A stretch of 64,000 bases of DNA from Marinomonas polaris DSM 16579 (GTDB taxonomy: Bacteria > Pseudomonadota > Gammaproteobacteria > Pseudomonadales > Marinomonadaceae): NCBI RefSeq assembly GCF_900129155.1, contig NZ_FQVF01000002.1, positions 248,001 through 312,000 on the forward strand. Direction: 5' to 3'. The notes beneath the pieces were generated by a model that was not told where the DNA came from, searched no databases, and was given only the letters and a program-made list of their open reading frames with translations. Position numbers and translations under genes: made by a program. Each line of letters begins with the position of its first letter. Positions within the stretch are counted from its first letter, which is position 1. Positions 31,724 through 40,473 of this stretch are shown piece by piece.

Positions 31724-32539
31724 ATGTCACATCTTTTAAGTAAAAGAAGCCAGCAGGCAGGGCAGTCACAGACTCAATTAGTAACACCTAAAAGTGCCAA
31801 TTGGCGTTACGTTGGCTTTGAAGCGCATCAGCTTAAAGCGGGTGAATCTGTTGTTATTGAAACAGGTATGGACGAAGTGTGTGCGGTGATCTTATCGGGC
31901 AAAGCGAATGCCAGTACCAAGCAGGAAGCGTGGAAAGACATTGGTGATCGTATGAGTGTATTCGAGCAAAAAGCACCATATTCAGTTTACTCGCCAGCGC
32001 AAGACGAGATTCGAATTGAAGCGATTACCGATGTGGAAGTGGCGTTTTGTAAGGCACCGGGTAAAGGCGGATTTCAAGCGAAATTGATCACGCCTGAGCA
32101 ATGCCAATACGAAACGCGAGGCGTTACCAGCAACACTCGACATGTGTGTAATATCTTGTTCGGCAACGAACCGGCTGACAGCTTGTTAGTCTGTGAAGTC
32201 ATCACGCCAAGTGGCGGCTGGTCTAGCTATCCACCGCATAAGCATGATACCGATGCGGCTCCCGCTGAAACTCAGCTGGAAGAAACCTATTACCACAAGA
32301 TTGATCCGCCACAAGGCTTTGCCTTCCAACGGGTTTATACGGATGACCGCAGCATTGATGAAACCATGGCCGTGGAAGACGGTGATCTTGTCATGGTGCC
32401 AGAAGGTTACCATCCAGTTGGTGTCCCCCATGGTTATCAATCCTATTATTTGAATGTCATGGCGGGACCAAGTCGGAATTGGATTTTTCATAATGATCCG
32501 GATCATGAGTGGATTATTGAACGAGACAAAAAAGCTTAG
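31724..32539 (+). CDS. iolB: 5-deoxy-glucuronate isomerase
   Basis: Isomerises 5-deoxy-D-glucuronate to 2-deoxy-5-keto-D-gluconate, the IolC substrate. It is 271 aa with a double cupin fold. Family motifs: GGWSSYPPHKHDTDAAP and ETQLEETYYHKIDPPQGFAF (metal His/Glu), then VPEGYHPVGVPHGYQSYYLN and AGPSRNWIFHNDPDHEWI. It follows iolA by 20 bp. Confidence 0.95.
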   Translation: MSHLLSKRSQQAGQSQTQLVTPKSANWRYVGFEAHQLKAGESVVIETGMDEVCAVILSGKANASTKQEAWKDIGDRMSVFEQKAPYSVYSPAQDEIRIEAITDVEVAFCKAPGKGGFQAKLITPEQCQYETRGVTSNTRHVCNILFGNEPADSLLVCEVITPSGGWSSYPPHKHDTDAAPAETQLEETYYHKIDPPQGFAFQRVYTDDRSIDETMAVEDGDLVMVPEGYHPVGVPHGYQSYYLNVMAGPSRNWIFHNDPDHEWIIERDKKA

Positions 32540-32669
32540 AAAGGTTTAAGCCTTTGAGCGACGACAGCACTCGTAACGTCACTTGCTTGAAAGTGTTTTC
32601 AACAACTTAACAATATCTACAAGTCTACTAATCGCCTTGTATAAAAAAAATAAACCTAAGGATAAAACT

Positions 32670-33668
32670 ATGCTTAATTTTGCGTTATTTGGTGCTGGTC
32701 GAATCGGAAAAATGCACGCCCAAAATATTCAGGCGTTTGCTCAATCGAATTTAAAATATGTATTTGATGTCTATGCGCCAGCGGCGGAAGCGGTAGCAAA
32801 AGCAACCGGTGCAAAGGTTGCTGACAGTGTCGAGATGGCCTTGGCCGATCCTGAAGTGGATGCGGTTTTAATCGCTACGAGTACGGATACCCATGTGGAG
32901 CTGATTATTAAAGCGGCCAAAGCGGGCAAAGCCATTTTATGTGAAAAACCAATTGATTTAGACACGGCTACGGTGAACGCTTGCTTAGCACAAATTAAAG
33001 ATTGCCATGTGCCGATTCAGATTGGTTTTAACCGTCGTTACGACCCAAGCCATGCTGCAGTGGTCAAAGCGGCGCAAGATGGCAGTATCGGCAAGTTAGA
33101 ACAGATCATCATTACCAGTCGTGATCCGGGCATGGCGCCAGTGGAATACCTTAAATCATCTGGCGGCATTTTCCGTGACATGGTGATTCATGACTTCGAT
33201 ATGGCGCGTTTTGTATTAGGTGAAGAGATTGTCGAGTTGCAAGCTTTTGGTAGCGCCATGGTGGATGAGAAGATTACCGAAATTGGTGATGTTGATAGTG
33301 TGATGGTCATCATGAAAAGCCAGTCTGGTCGCTTGATTCACATTAACGGCTCTCGTCGTGCAATTTACGGTTATGACCAGCGTGTGGAAGCGTTTGGTTC
33401 AGAAGGCATGGTGATATCGAATAACCAAACGCCAACTTCTGTAACGCGTTTCACCAAAGACACGACACAAGTAAAAGATCCGCTTTATAACTTCTTTATC
33501 GATCGTTATGTGGATGCCTACAACTTGCAGCTAACGTCTTTTATTGAAAATGTTCTTGCGAAGAAGCCTGTATCTCCAAGCTTCGAAGACGGACGTCGTG
33601 CACAAATGCTCGCTGATGCAGCACAGAAATCACTAGAAACAGGGCAAAAAGTAACCTTGGCTTGGTAA
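32670..33668 (+). CDS. iolG: Myo-inositol 2-dehydrogenase
   Basis: NAD-dependent first step of inositol catabolism (myo-inositol to 2-keto-myo-inositol). The start is set at 32670 (MLNFALFGAGRIGKMH), after AAGGAT; an upstream in-frame start at 32583 would add 29 residues with no family similarity. It is 332 aa. Motifs: FGAGRIGKMHAQNI, CEKPIDLD with the catalytic Lys, QIGFNRRYDPSH, and GIFRDMVIHDFDMARF with the catalytic Asp/His pair. It is the last gene of the iol run and is followed by a strong terminator. Confidence 0.95.
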   Translation: MLNFALFGAGRIGKMHAQNIQAFAQSNLKYVFDVYAPAAEAVAKATGAKVADSVEMALADPEVDAVLIATSTDTHVELIIKAAKAGKAILCEKPIDLDTATVNACLAQIKDCHVPIQIGFNRRYDPSHAAVVKAAQDGSIGKLEQIIITSRDPGMAPVEYLKSSGGIFRDMVIHDFDMARFVLGEEIVELQAFGSAMVDEKITEIGDVDSVMVIMKSQSGRLIHINGSRRAIYGYDQRVEAFGSEGMVISNNQTPTSVTRFTKDTTQVKDPLYNFFIDRYVDAYNLQLTSFIENVLAKKPVSPSFEDGRRAQMLADAAQKSLETGQKVTLAW

Positions 33669-33686
33669 TATCTCGATCTTTACCAC

Positions 33687-33717
33687 AATAAAAAAGGGCG
33701 ATTTGCCCTTTTTTATT
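33687..33717. terminator. Bidirectional terminator between iolG and the DUF748 gene
   Basis: Perfect 13-bp arms AATAAAAAAGGGC and GCCCTTTTTTATT around loop GATTT. The A and T tracts let it work for both convergent genes. Confidence 0.93.
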
Positions 33718-33734
33718 GTCTTTTTCTAGGAGAT

Positions 33735-34808
33735 TCAACCATCACTCTTTGGTTTAAGTCCTTCAAATTTGTTATCGAATGCTTCTATAAAGGCGTTTTT
33801 CAATGCTTCTAAAACAGCGTCAAACGCACTAACTTTAGGGTCGTTTAGTGAACCTGTAATTTCGATGATGGTAGCGGCTTTGTCCGTATCGCTGTTGGTA
33901 AATAAGCTTGTTAATCCGCCACTTAGCCCTTCCCAAGACAATTGAAAGAGTCCGTCGCCATCTTCTACGGCGTCTTGTTGCCAATCAAGAATATCGACTT
34001 TTTTGAATAAGGGTTTTACGTAACCGTTTAGTTCTCCATCCGCGGCTTTTAGTTCGCTGACCACTTCGCCTGTACCTGCTCGAAAATCAAATCCGGCATA
34101 GGCTTGGGCAAAATCATTGAGTAAAGGCAGTGAAACGGATTCTGTTTTTAAGGCGATATTAAAATCGTTTGAGACAAAAGGGTCGAACTCAGCATTCATT
34201 TCCAAAGAGGCTGAATTCAGAAGTTTTGCGTCTAGATTTAAGCTCGCCACACGTTTACCGTCTTGTCCGGCAATATTGGTCAGGTTAGACACTTCAGCAT
34301 TGAGTTCGGTAAGCTGTACATTAACAGGCGGTTCGGATTCAAAATTACGAAAGGCAATGCTGCCATTGTTTAAACTGATTTTACTAATGGTAATAGGAAT
34401 AAGTCCTTCGACGACACCTTGCCAGTCTCCACCTTTGCCTGATTGGGCATTATCTGCTTTATCACTATCGACAAAGTTTACCTGTGGTGAGTTCAGAGCG
34501 ATATCAGCCAGAATTTCGCCTTTGAACAATGCGCGCCAGCTTAATGCAATATCTATGTTGTCGGCGCGAATGAATGGCACTTTGTGCGTACCTTTTATCT
34601 TTGAAACAGATAATTCCTGTAGCTGATATGCACCTCGATAAAGATCTATGTCGACGTTTTCTATGTGTCCCGAATAATCTCCCATATCGGATAATTTTTG
34701 ATTCACTGTATAAAGTGCCCAATAGGGTAAATACAGTCTTAATATGATGAGAATACTTAAGATCATCACGAGAAAAGTGATGGTGTTTTTCAGCCGTTCT
34801 GCTTTCAT
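33735..34808 (-). CDS. DUF748/AsmA-like envelope protein
   Basis: Protein of 357 aa with one N-terminal membrane anchor (about residues 9-30) and a large periplasmic part. The pattern VNQKLSDMGDYSGHIENVDIDLYRGAYQL, read in pieces, followed by INNGS-like beta repeats (SKISLNNGSIAFRNFESEPP) is typical of DUF748, which is related to AsmA proteins that link inner and outer membranes. The exact role is unknown. It converges on iolG and is not part of that pathway. Confidence 0.82.
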   Translation of the reverse strand: MKAERLKNTITFLVMILSILIILRLYLPYWALYTVNQKLSDMGDYSGHIENVDIDLYRGAYQLQELSVSKIKGTHKVPFIRADNIDIALSWRALFKGEILADIALNSPQVNFVDSDKADNAQSGKGGDWQGVVEGLIPITISKISLNNGSIAFRNFESEPPVNVQLTELNAEVSNLTNIAGQDGKRVASLNLDAKLLNSASLEMNAEFDPFVSNDFNIALKTESVSLPLLNDFAQAYAGFDFRAGTGEVVSELKAADGELNGYVKPLFKKVDILDWQQDAVEDGDGLFQLSWEGLSGGLTSLFTNSDTDKAATIIEITGSLNDPKVSAFDAVLEALKNAFIEAFDNKFEGLKPKSDG

Positions 34809-34947
34809 GCTAATTTCTCCTTGTTAGCATTTAGATTAAGATGCAGAGCGATTTTTCTCAATGAAAATCAAGGCTTTCCATAATCTATACGAGACCTTTG
34901 CATTATGTTAAATCCAGTTAACATTGAAAAACAAAATAGCTTAAGGC

Positions 34948-35361
34948 TTATTCAAATGCGGCAATAGACAACTCAACTCTTTGTCTGAAGTCATCTGGAA
35001 AGGGAATGGCAGCTTTGGCGGCTTTGGAGAAGCACACATAAGTCACATCGGCTTCAACTACGATCTCATTGGTTGGAACCTTGATGATGGTCTGCTGCAT
35101 GGTGATGCTGCGATTGCCGATTTTAGTGTAGCGGGTTTGTACTTCGAGAACATCGCCGAAATTCGCTTCGGATTTAAAATTAATGTTTATGTTAACCACT
35201 GGCCAGACGAGATCTTGCTGCATCCAATCGTTGTCATCGAAAAACTCATCAAAAAAAGCCCAACGACCTTCTTCAATAAATTCCAAATAGCGAGCATTGT
35301 TGACGTGTTGAAAAAGATCAAGATGATAACCGCGTACTTTTATTTGCGTCTTGTTGAGCAT
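34948..35361 (-). CDS. Acyl-CoA thioesterase, 4HBT/YbgC-like hot-dog protein
   Basis: Predicted thioesterase of 137 aa. The start is placed at 35361 (MLNKTQIKVRGYHLDLF) with GAGG upstream; a longer reading frame would add 22 residues without family character. The active-site helix entry DLFQHVNNARYLEFIEEGRW carries the conserved Asp and the HVNNARY motif of the 4HBT family. The natural acyl-CoA is unknown. It stands alone on the minus strand. Confidence 0.88.
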   Translation of the reverse strand: MLNKTQIKVRGYHLDLFQHVNNARYLEFIEEGRWAFFDEFFDDNDWMQQDLVWPVVNININFKSEANFGDVLEVQTRYTKIGNRSITMQQTIIKVPTNEIVVEADVTYVCFSKAAKAAIPFPDDFRQRVELSIAAFE

Positions 35362-35462
35362 GGTTACTGCCTCTAAAAAGTTCGAACGCAAAAGATTACG
35401 ATTCTTTAAGCAAGAAGCAAATAACAAAATCGCTCGACTTTACTAACAGCGAATTTGAATAG

Positions 35463-36485
35463 TTATGAAGCGCGTGGACGTACGGTGTGTCTCCACACTG
35501 GTGGAGCGTGAAATATTAGATGTTGTTTTTTACGTTCTTTGTCAGAGGCGTTTTCCAGTAATGTTGAAATAGCATCTGCCATTGCACCAAGTGGTTGAGA
35601 GAACGTAGTTAGTTGATAGCCAAGCCAACTTGCTTGTTCTATATCATCGAAACCGACAATGCAGATATCTTCTGGAATACGTAGACCAAATTCATTTTTC
35701 GCCACATCCATAAAGCCGCAAGCAATCAGATCAGTGACACAAAAAACGCCATCCGGTCTATCCCGAGAGGCCAATAAACGTCGTGCTGCGTCTACGCCAG
35801 TTTGGTAACTCGTTGGTCCTGCTCGTAACAAGGTACAAGCTTGCTTGGCGTCTTCGGCGGCTTGAATAAACAGTTTTTCACGAGTCAACAAACTTGGGGA
35901 TTGAATTGTCGACGACACAACCGCAAGCTTCTGGCAGCCTGCTCGTAGCAGCATGTGATGGGCGTCAGCCATAGCAGATTGGTAATCTATGCTGATGTGG
36001 TCTGTGCCTTCAAATTGTCCGGCACGGTTCACAAGGATGACTTGTTGTCCGCTTTGTACACAAGTTTCAATCAAAGTGGTTTGTGGTGTGCCTGATAAAA
36101 CAATGGTCGCCGAGGCTCGGTAATTTAACGTTTGACGTAACGCCGCATCGGCACTGGCTTCACCGCCTGAGGTGTTAATCACCATCACGGCTCGACCAGC
36201 CAGTTGCAGACGTTGGGTGAGAGCATCGAGCAAGCTTGCTTGATAAGGTGCATTAAGATTGGCGCCTAGAATACAAACAGGTCGGCTTTTTTCACTGGAT
36301 AAGCCACGGGCGAGATGATTGACGTGATAATTCAATTCTGCGGCCGCGGCCAGCACACGTTCACGAGTGTCTTTGGAAACGCTCGCACCTTGGGTAAAAG
36401 TGCGAGAAACAGCAGACCGAGAAACGCCAGCTAGTTTGGCAACCTCTGCGGCGCTGGCGATGTTTTTCGGTCGTTGCTGTGTCAT
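35463..36485 (-). CDS. LacI-family transcriptional regulator
   Basis: Repressor of 340 aa. The start at 36485 (MTQQRPKNIASAAEVAKLAG) overlaps the stop of the phosphatase gene by 4 bp (ATGA); a longer frame upstream lacks family similarity. The N-terminal HTH is AEVAKLAGVSRSAVSRTFTQGASVSKDTR (read in two parts), with hinge NYHVNHLARGL, then a periplasmic-binding-like effector domain (residues about 70-340, VCILGANLNAPYQ; PDGVFCVTDLIACGFM; VGFDDIEQASWLGYQLTTF). As the last gene of the transporter-phosphatase operon it probably regulates that operon, perhaps through the palindrome at 42371-42390. Confidence 0.93.
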   Translation of the reverse strand: MTQQRPKNIASAAEVAKLAGVSRSAVSRTFTQGASVSKDTRERVLAAAAELNYHVNHLARGLSSEKSRPVCILGANLNAPYQASLLDALTQRLQLAGRAVMVINTSGGEASADAALRQTLNYRASATIVLSGTPQTTLIETCVQSGQQVILVNRAGQFEGTDHISIDYQSAMADAHHMLLRAGCQKLAVVSSTIQSPSLLTREKLFIQAAEDAKQACTLLRAGPTSYQTGVDAARRLLASRDRPDGVFCVTDLIACGFMDVAKNEFGLRIPEDICIVGFDDIEQASWLGYQLTTFSQPLGAMADAISTLLENASDKERKKQHLIFHAPPVWRHTVRPRAS

Positions 36486-37117
36486 TTTTTTTTCATGTCC
36501 TGACCAAAGCCAGCGTCTCGCAATAATTTTTCCATGCTTGCGGCACGTTCTGCTAAGTGAATCAAAGCCGGTTTTGGGGTTTCGAACCATTCATCAGGAT
36601 GAAGCTCTCGTGTTTTACGAATGTGCGCGATGGCTGCATCCAACGTAGGATAGCGATCTGGGTATTCTAGATGTAAAAATAAGGCAACTATGGTGACGGA
36701 GCGGCTACGTCCACCGCGACAATTCACTAAGATATTGCCTTTTTCGCGAACTTTATAAGAGGCTTTCTCGGGTAGCTCTTGATCCAGTGCTGAACGCATT
36801 AAATGATAACCCGCCAAGACCATAGATTCTGGGTTACCAGGGCCGTCAATAAGGCCAATTTTATAATAACGAACACGAGCTGAACCATGCTTTAGCAGAT
36901 GTTCCGGTGTGTTTGGCTCTTCTGAATGCACAAGGTCTATGTCTAAGTTTACGGCACAGTTCAGCACGACTTTGATGTTGTGTTTTTCAAGCAATTCCGC
37001 GTCAGCTACACCGGTGGAACCGCCAATATAAATGTCGACGCCCCAGCCAGGGATATTGCTTTCGATTAAGCTAATCGGTGGGCGTGGATAGTGCTTTTTT
37101 ACTTTTTCAGATGTCAT
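36482..37117 (-). CDS. Dual-specificity-type (Cys-based) phosphatase
   Basis: Cys-dependent phosphatase of the DSP/PTP superfamily, 211 aa, cytoplasmic (no signal peptide). The P-loop is ILVNCRGGRSRSVTIVAL (about residues 125-142), a good Cx5R match with nucleophile Cys and phosphate-binding Arg. The residue before the Cys is Asn rather than the usual His. The DSP N-terminal part GWGVDIYIGGSTGVADAELL matches the strand that normally reads LYLGxxxxA. It is encoded between an inositol-monophosphatase-family gene and the LacI regulator in an importer operon, which suggests that it acts on a small imported phosphate ester rather than a protein. That is inference; a protein tyrosine phosphatase role is not excluded. 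Confidence 0.85.
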   Translation of the reverse strand: MTSEKVKKHYPRPPISLIESNIPGWGVDIYIGGSTGVADAELLEKHNIKVVLNCAVNLDIDLVHSEEPNTPEHLLKHGSARVRYYKIGLIDGPGNPESMVLAGYHLMRSALDQELPEKASYKVREKGNILVNCRGGRSRSVTIVALFLHLEYPDRYPTLDAAIAHIRKTRELHPDEWFETPKPALIHLAERAASMEKLLRDAGFGQDMKKK

Positions 37118-37174
37118 GGTTTTTCGTTCTCTTTTTTGCGCTTGTCTTTTATAAAGTACAAATGAGCCAAGGTG

Positions 37175-38047
37175 TTAGGCTGTAAGTTCAAGCTCAGTCG
37201 CGCGTTGGTTATTCGTCTCTTTTTGGTCATTATGTTCAGCTGCAAGCGATATCATGGTGTCATTGGCAAACTGTTCTGCCACACCGGGAGCGACAGCGAG
37301 AATCGGTCCACCATGCACTATCTCCTCGTGAGTTTTAGGGTAGACACCAGTTCGTCCACCAGCCTCTCGCACCATAAGTAAACCTGCCAAGCAATCCCAT
37401 GCATTCATATGCGATTCTGCGTAGCCGTCGGTTCTGCCTTCGGCTACCCAAGCCAATGCCAATGCACCAGAGGCACCACGTCGTATATTGGTACCGCTTT
37501 CCAGAAGAGAAGAAACTATTGCCAAGTAGATATCTTGGGGAACACGTGTAGACCATCCTAATTCAAAGGATGAGCTATGAGTATCCCTTATGCTAGAAAC
37601 ACGTAGAGCTTGACCATTTTTTGTGACGTATTGGTCTTTTCTAGCTAAGTACATTTCGTTCGTCGCTGGATTATAAATCGCGCCGAGTAACGTATCGCCG
37701 TTATGCACAAAGGCGATGGAAATACAAAAATGATCTATGCCTCGAGCGAAGTTGGCGGTGCCGTCAATCGGGTCAACTACCCAAAGCGAGGGGTTTGATG
37801 TTGAGCCTCCTGTTTCTTCCCCAAGTAATCCATCTTCAGGAAAAAGGTTATAAATAGCTTGGCGAATGTGTTCTTCGACCAGTGCGTCGGCTTCGGTCAA
37901 AAAGTCTTGCTGGCCCTTCAGTGTAAAATCGCCGGGTTGTCTGGCGCGATAGCTTTCTAGTGCTAATGCTCCTGCGGTTAGAGTAATAGAGTGCAGGGCG
38001 GCTTCGCGTTTTTCTAGTTCGCTTTTTTTGATGTTGTTGGGTGTCAA
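37175..38047 (-). CDS. Inositol monophosphatase family protein
   Basis: Mg-dependent phosphatase of 290 aa with a TTG start at 38047, seven bases after AAGGA. The metal-binding motifs are complete: GLLGEETGG (Glu), WVVDPIDGTANFARG (the DPIDGT signature) and the C-terminal MNAWDCLAGLLMVREAGG (WD). The family includes inositol-1-phosphatase, fructose-1,6-bisphosphatase and CysQ. Here it is in an operon with an AfuA-type importer and a DSP phosphatase, and the operon neighbours the full iol pathway, so inositol phosphate is an attractive substrate. The gaps to both neighbours are about 60 to 100 bp on the same strand. Confidence 0.9.
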   Translation of the reverse strand: MTPNNIKKSELEKREAALHSITLTAGALALESYRARQPGDFTLKGQQDFLTEADALVEEHIRQAIYNLFPEDGLLGEETGGSTSNPSLWVVDPIDGTANFARGIDHFCISIAFVHNGDTLLGAIYNPATNEMYLARKDQYVTKNGQALRVSSIRDTHSSSFELGWSTRVPQDIYLAIVSSLLESGTNIRRGASGALALAWVAEGRTDGYAESHMNAWDCLAGLLMVREAGGRTGVYPKTHEEIVHGGPILAVAPGVAEQFANDTMISLAAEHNDQKETNNQRATELELTA

Positions 38048-38144
38048 GGATGGATCCTTTTCTAAAATGTTGGATTGAGATCAGCTAGATATTTTATTGT
38101 CCTAACTGATCTCTTTTTTAGTTATTAATGAAGCTATCTCTAGC

Positions 38145-39263
38145 TTACTTTTTAAAGCTTAAGCTCCATAGGTCTTGCCAGTCTTGACGGCTTTCCCAGT
38201 CAGATTTTGCCGTAGAAGCATCGTACCCCATAATTTGGTCGCGGACTTTATCGATACCTGCTGGCTCGTTATCAGGTAGTTTAACGGTTTGGTTGGTCGA
38301 CATTTTACCGTCAACACCCTGTGGCGCGATGCCTTCGGCTGTCATCATGTAATGAATGAACAATTTTGCTGCGTTCGGGCTTTTCGTTCCCGTGGTAATA
38401 AAGCCTAAACCTGGATAGCTCCAACCGCTAAATGGCACCATATCGGCACAAAGACCCAGCTTCATACCATTTTCGTTTTGACGAAATTTCGCCGCGCTCA
38501 CCATGCCGACAAAACTGTCTTTCACATCTGGTGCGCCCACTGCATCAGCTGCTTCTGTATCAGAACTAGTGACTAGTGGATGATTTTCTGCGAGGGCTTT
38601 TATGAAAGCCGCGGTGGCACTGTTTTCTTTGGTCTTTAGTGGCTTGCCAAATTCAGCTTGATATGCATCGGCCATAGCTTTGTCATGATGTGTGGCTAGC
38701 TGGTTAAACCAATCAGTGTAAGATGGTTTGCCAAGAGGATCCTGCATGGCGACTTTGCCACGCCATTCAGGTTTAGTAAGTTGCCACACATTTGTTACTG
38801 GGCAGGTGTCATAAAGGCCTGTGTTATAAGCCCAAATATTGGGCGCTAAGACCACTGTAAGCGGGTTTTGGTAGGTCGCTGGAATATTAACGGCAAGGTC
38901 CGTAGGAACCCAGCTGGTGACATAGCCTTTTGATAGTAGCTGCTCCATGCCCGCAGGTGCATCGGCCAGAATAGCTACGTCAGCTTTGACGTTACCGGCT
39001 TTGGCTTCACGGCTGACGATTTCTAGAATTTGCGACGCTTTGGCTTTGATGCCCGTAGCCTGAATACCGTATTTTTTGCTAAAGGACTCGGCTTGCTTAA
39101 CGATTTTTCCTGTTGAATCGTACACAGTCAACGGTGCTTCTTGTTTGGCGGCCGCGATTAATGCTTGAAGATCAAACGAGTCTGCGGCTGAAGCTGAAAT
39201 AGAACCGAGGGCTGTTAAGCTAACACTCAGTGCAAGAAGGCTTTTTTTCATCGGGAAGTTCAT
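38145..39263 (-). CDS. ABC transporter substrate-binding protein, Fe3+/AfuA-type (organic phosphate candidate)
   Basis: Periplasmic binding protein of 372 aa with a signal peptide (about residues 1-27, ending SASA-AD). It belongs to the FbpA/AfuA/PhnS-like SBP_bac_1/6 group: SKKYGIQATGIKAKASQILE, NVKADVAILADAPAGMEQL and LAPNIWAYNTG are typical. The adjacent Tyr-Tyr pair that iron-binding FbpA proteins use is absent from the sequence, which argues against iron. Family members also bind hexose phosphates (AfuA), aminoethylphosphonate or thiamine. AAGGA precedes the ATG. It follows the ATPase gene by 24 bp. Two phosphatase genes come next in the operon, so a phosphorylated ligand is likely. Confidence 0.88.
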   Translation of the reverse strand: MNFPMKKSLLALSVSLTALGSISASAADSFDLQALIAAAKQEAPLTVYDSTGKIVKQAESFSKKYGIQATGIKAKASQILEIVSREAKAGNVKADVAILADAPAGMEQLLSKGYVTSWVPTDLAVNIPATYQNPLTVVLAPNIWAYNTGLYDTCPVTNVWQLTKPEWRGKVAMQDPLGKPSYTDWFNQLATHHDKAMADAYQAEFGKPLKTKENSATAAFIKALAENHPLVTSSDTEAADAVGAPDVKDSFVGMVSAAKFRQNENGMKLGLCADMVPFSGWSYPGLGFITTGTKSPNAAKLFIHYMMTAEGIAPQGVDGKMSTNQTVKLPDNEPAGIDKVRDQIMGYDASTAKSDWESRQDWQDLWSLSFKK

Positions 39264-39287
39264 AACAGTTTCCTTTTTAAGATTAGC

Positions 39288-40472
39288 TTATGCTTGTTTA
39301 GCGTAGGGTTGATTCGTGTGTATCTGATTAGCGTTTTGTTTATTAGGTAATGCTGAGCTGGGCAGTAAATTGCTGTAATCAAGATGACTTTCTGACAGAA
39401 CAAGACGCTTTTCATCATGATCAAAAAAGTGCAGTGATGGCGTTGGCAAATAAGCGTTTACCTGATCGCCTTCACGCCATCTCGGGCGAGACTGAGTGGA
39501 GTGGAATAATCTGTCTTCACCGAAACTAAGTTCAATCACCCAGCTGCCGCCAGTGGGCATGATGTTTTCAATGGTCATGGGCAAGGTATTAATGTTGGCG
39601 CTGTCGGTCAGAATGATTTCTTCCGGACGAATGGCACACACTTTGGCGTTGTCGACTTCGAGTCGTCTCGCTTGAATGTGCTTCGCAATGTTTATTGCCT
39701 CGGCATTAGAATCTTCTAGCTTGATCAGATTGATTTTCGGGTTGCCGATAAATTCAGCCACAAAGCGATTGCTTGGTTCGGCGTAAATTTCATCTGGCGT
39801 GCCGATTTGTTGCAGCTGACCTTTGTTCATGACCGCAATGGTATTGGCAAGCGTCATGGCTTCCCATTGGTCATGGCTGACAAAAATAATGGTTGTGCCA
39901 AAGGTTTGATGTAAACGGCGCAGCTCGGCGCGCATTTCGAGGCGAAGGGTCGCATCAAGGTTCGATAATGGCTCGTCTAATAGCAAAACCCCCGGATTCA
40001 CCGCCAGCATGCGCGCTAAGGCAACGCGTTGTTGCTGACCGCCAGACAATTGAGACGGATAACGGTCTGCGTATTCAAGAATGCGTAACTTGCTCATCAC
40101 ATCTAAACAACGTTCTTTGCGTTCATGGGCAGGCACCTTTTGTAAGCGCAAACCAAAATCCACATTGCGCTCTACTGTCATGTGCGGCCACAGAGCATAG
40201 TTCTGAAATACCAATCCAATACGACGTTGTTCAGGCGGAATAAAGCAGGACTGATGCACAGAATCGACAACTAAATCGTCTACGGCAATTTCACCGCTGG
40301 TGGAATGTTCGATACCGGCAATCATACGCAAAATGGTGGTTTTGCCGCAGCCAGATGGGCCAAGCAAACACATAAATTCGCCATCTTCTACCGTCAGTGA
40401 AACCTTGTTGACGGAAGGTTCAGTATTGCCGTCGTAACATTTTGTGAGGTTGGTTAATGTGATAGTAGGCAT
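39288..40472 (-). CDS. ABC transporter ATP-binding protein (FbpC/PotA type)
   Basis: ATPase subunit of 394 aa. Walker A GPSGCGKTT, signature LSGGQQQRVALARMLAV, Walker B VLLLDEPLSNLDATLR, switch His in IIFVSHDQWEAMTL. The C-terminal about 130 residues form a TOBE-like regulatory domain (ICAIRPEEIIL-type segment reads VCAIRPEEIILTDSA). It starts one base after the permease stop, with GGAG inside the end of the permease gene, so the two are translationally coupled. The order permease-ATPase-binding protein is unusual but clear. Confidence 0.95.
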   Translation of the reverse strand: MPTITLTNLTKCYDGNTEPSVNKVSLTVEDGEFMCLLGPSGCGKTTILRMIAGIEHSTSGEIAVDDLVVDSVHQSCFIPPEQRRIGLVFQNYALWPHMTVERNVDFGLRLQKVPAHERKERCLDVMSKLRILEYADRYPSQLSGGQQQRVALARMLAVNPGVLLLDEPLSNLDATLRLEMRAELRRLHQTFGTTIIFVSHDQWEAMTLANTIAVMNKGQLQQIGTPDEIYAEPSNRFVAEFIGNPKINLIKLEDSNAEAINIAKHIQARRLEVDNAKVCAIRPEEIILTDSANINTLPMTIENIMPTGGSWVIELSFGEDRLFHSTQSRPRWREGDQVNAYLPTPSLHFFDHDEKRLVLSESHLDYSNLLPSSALPNKQNANQIHTNQPYAKQA

Positions 40473-40473
40473 A

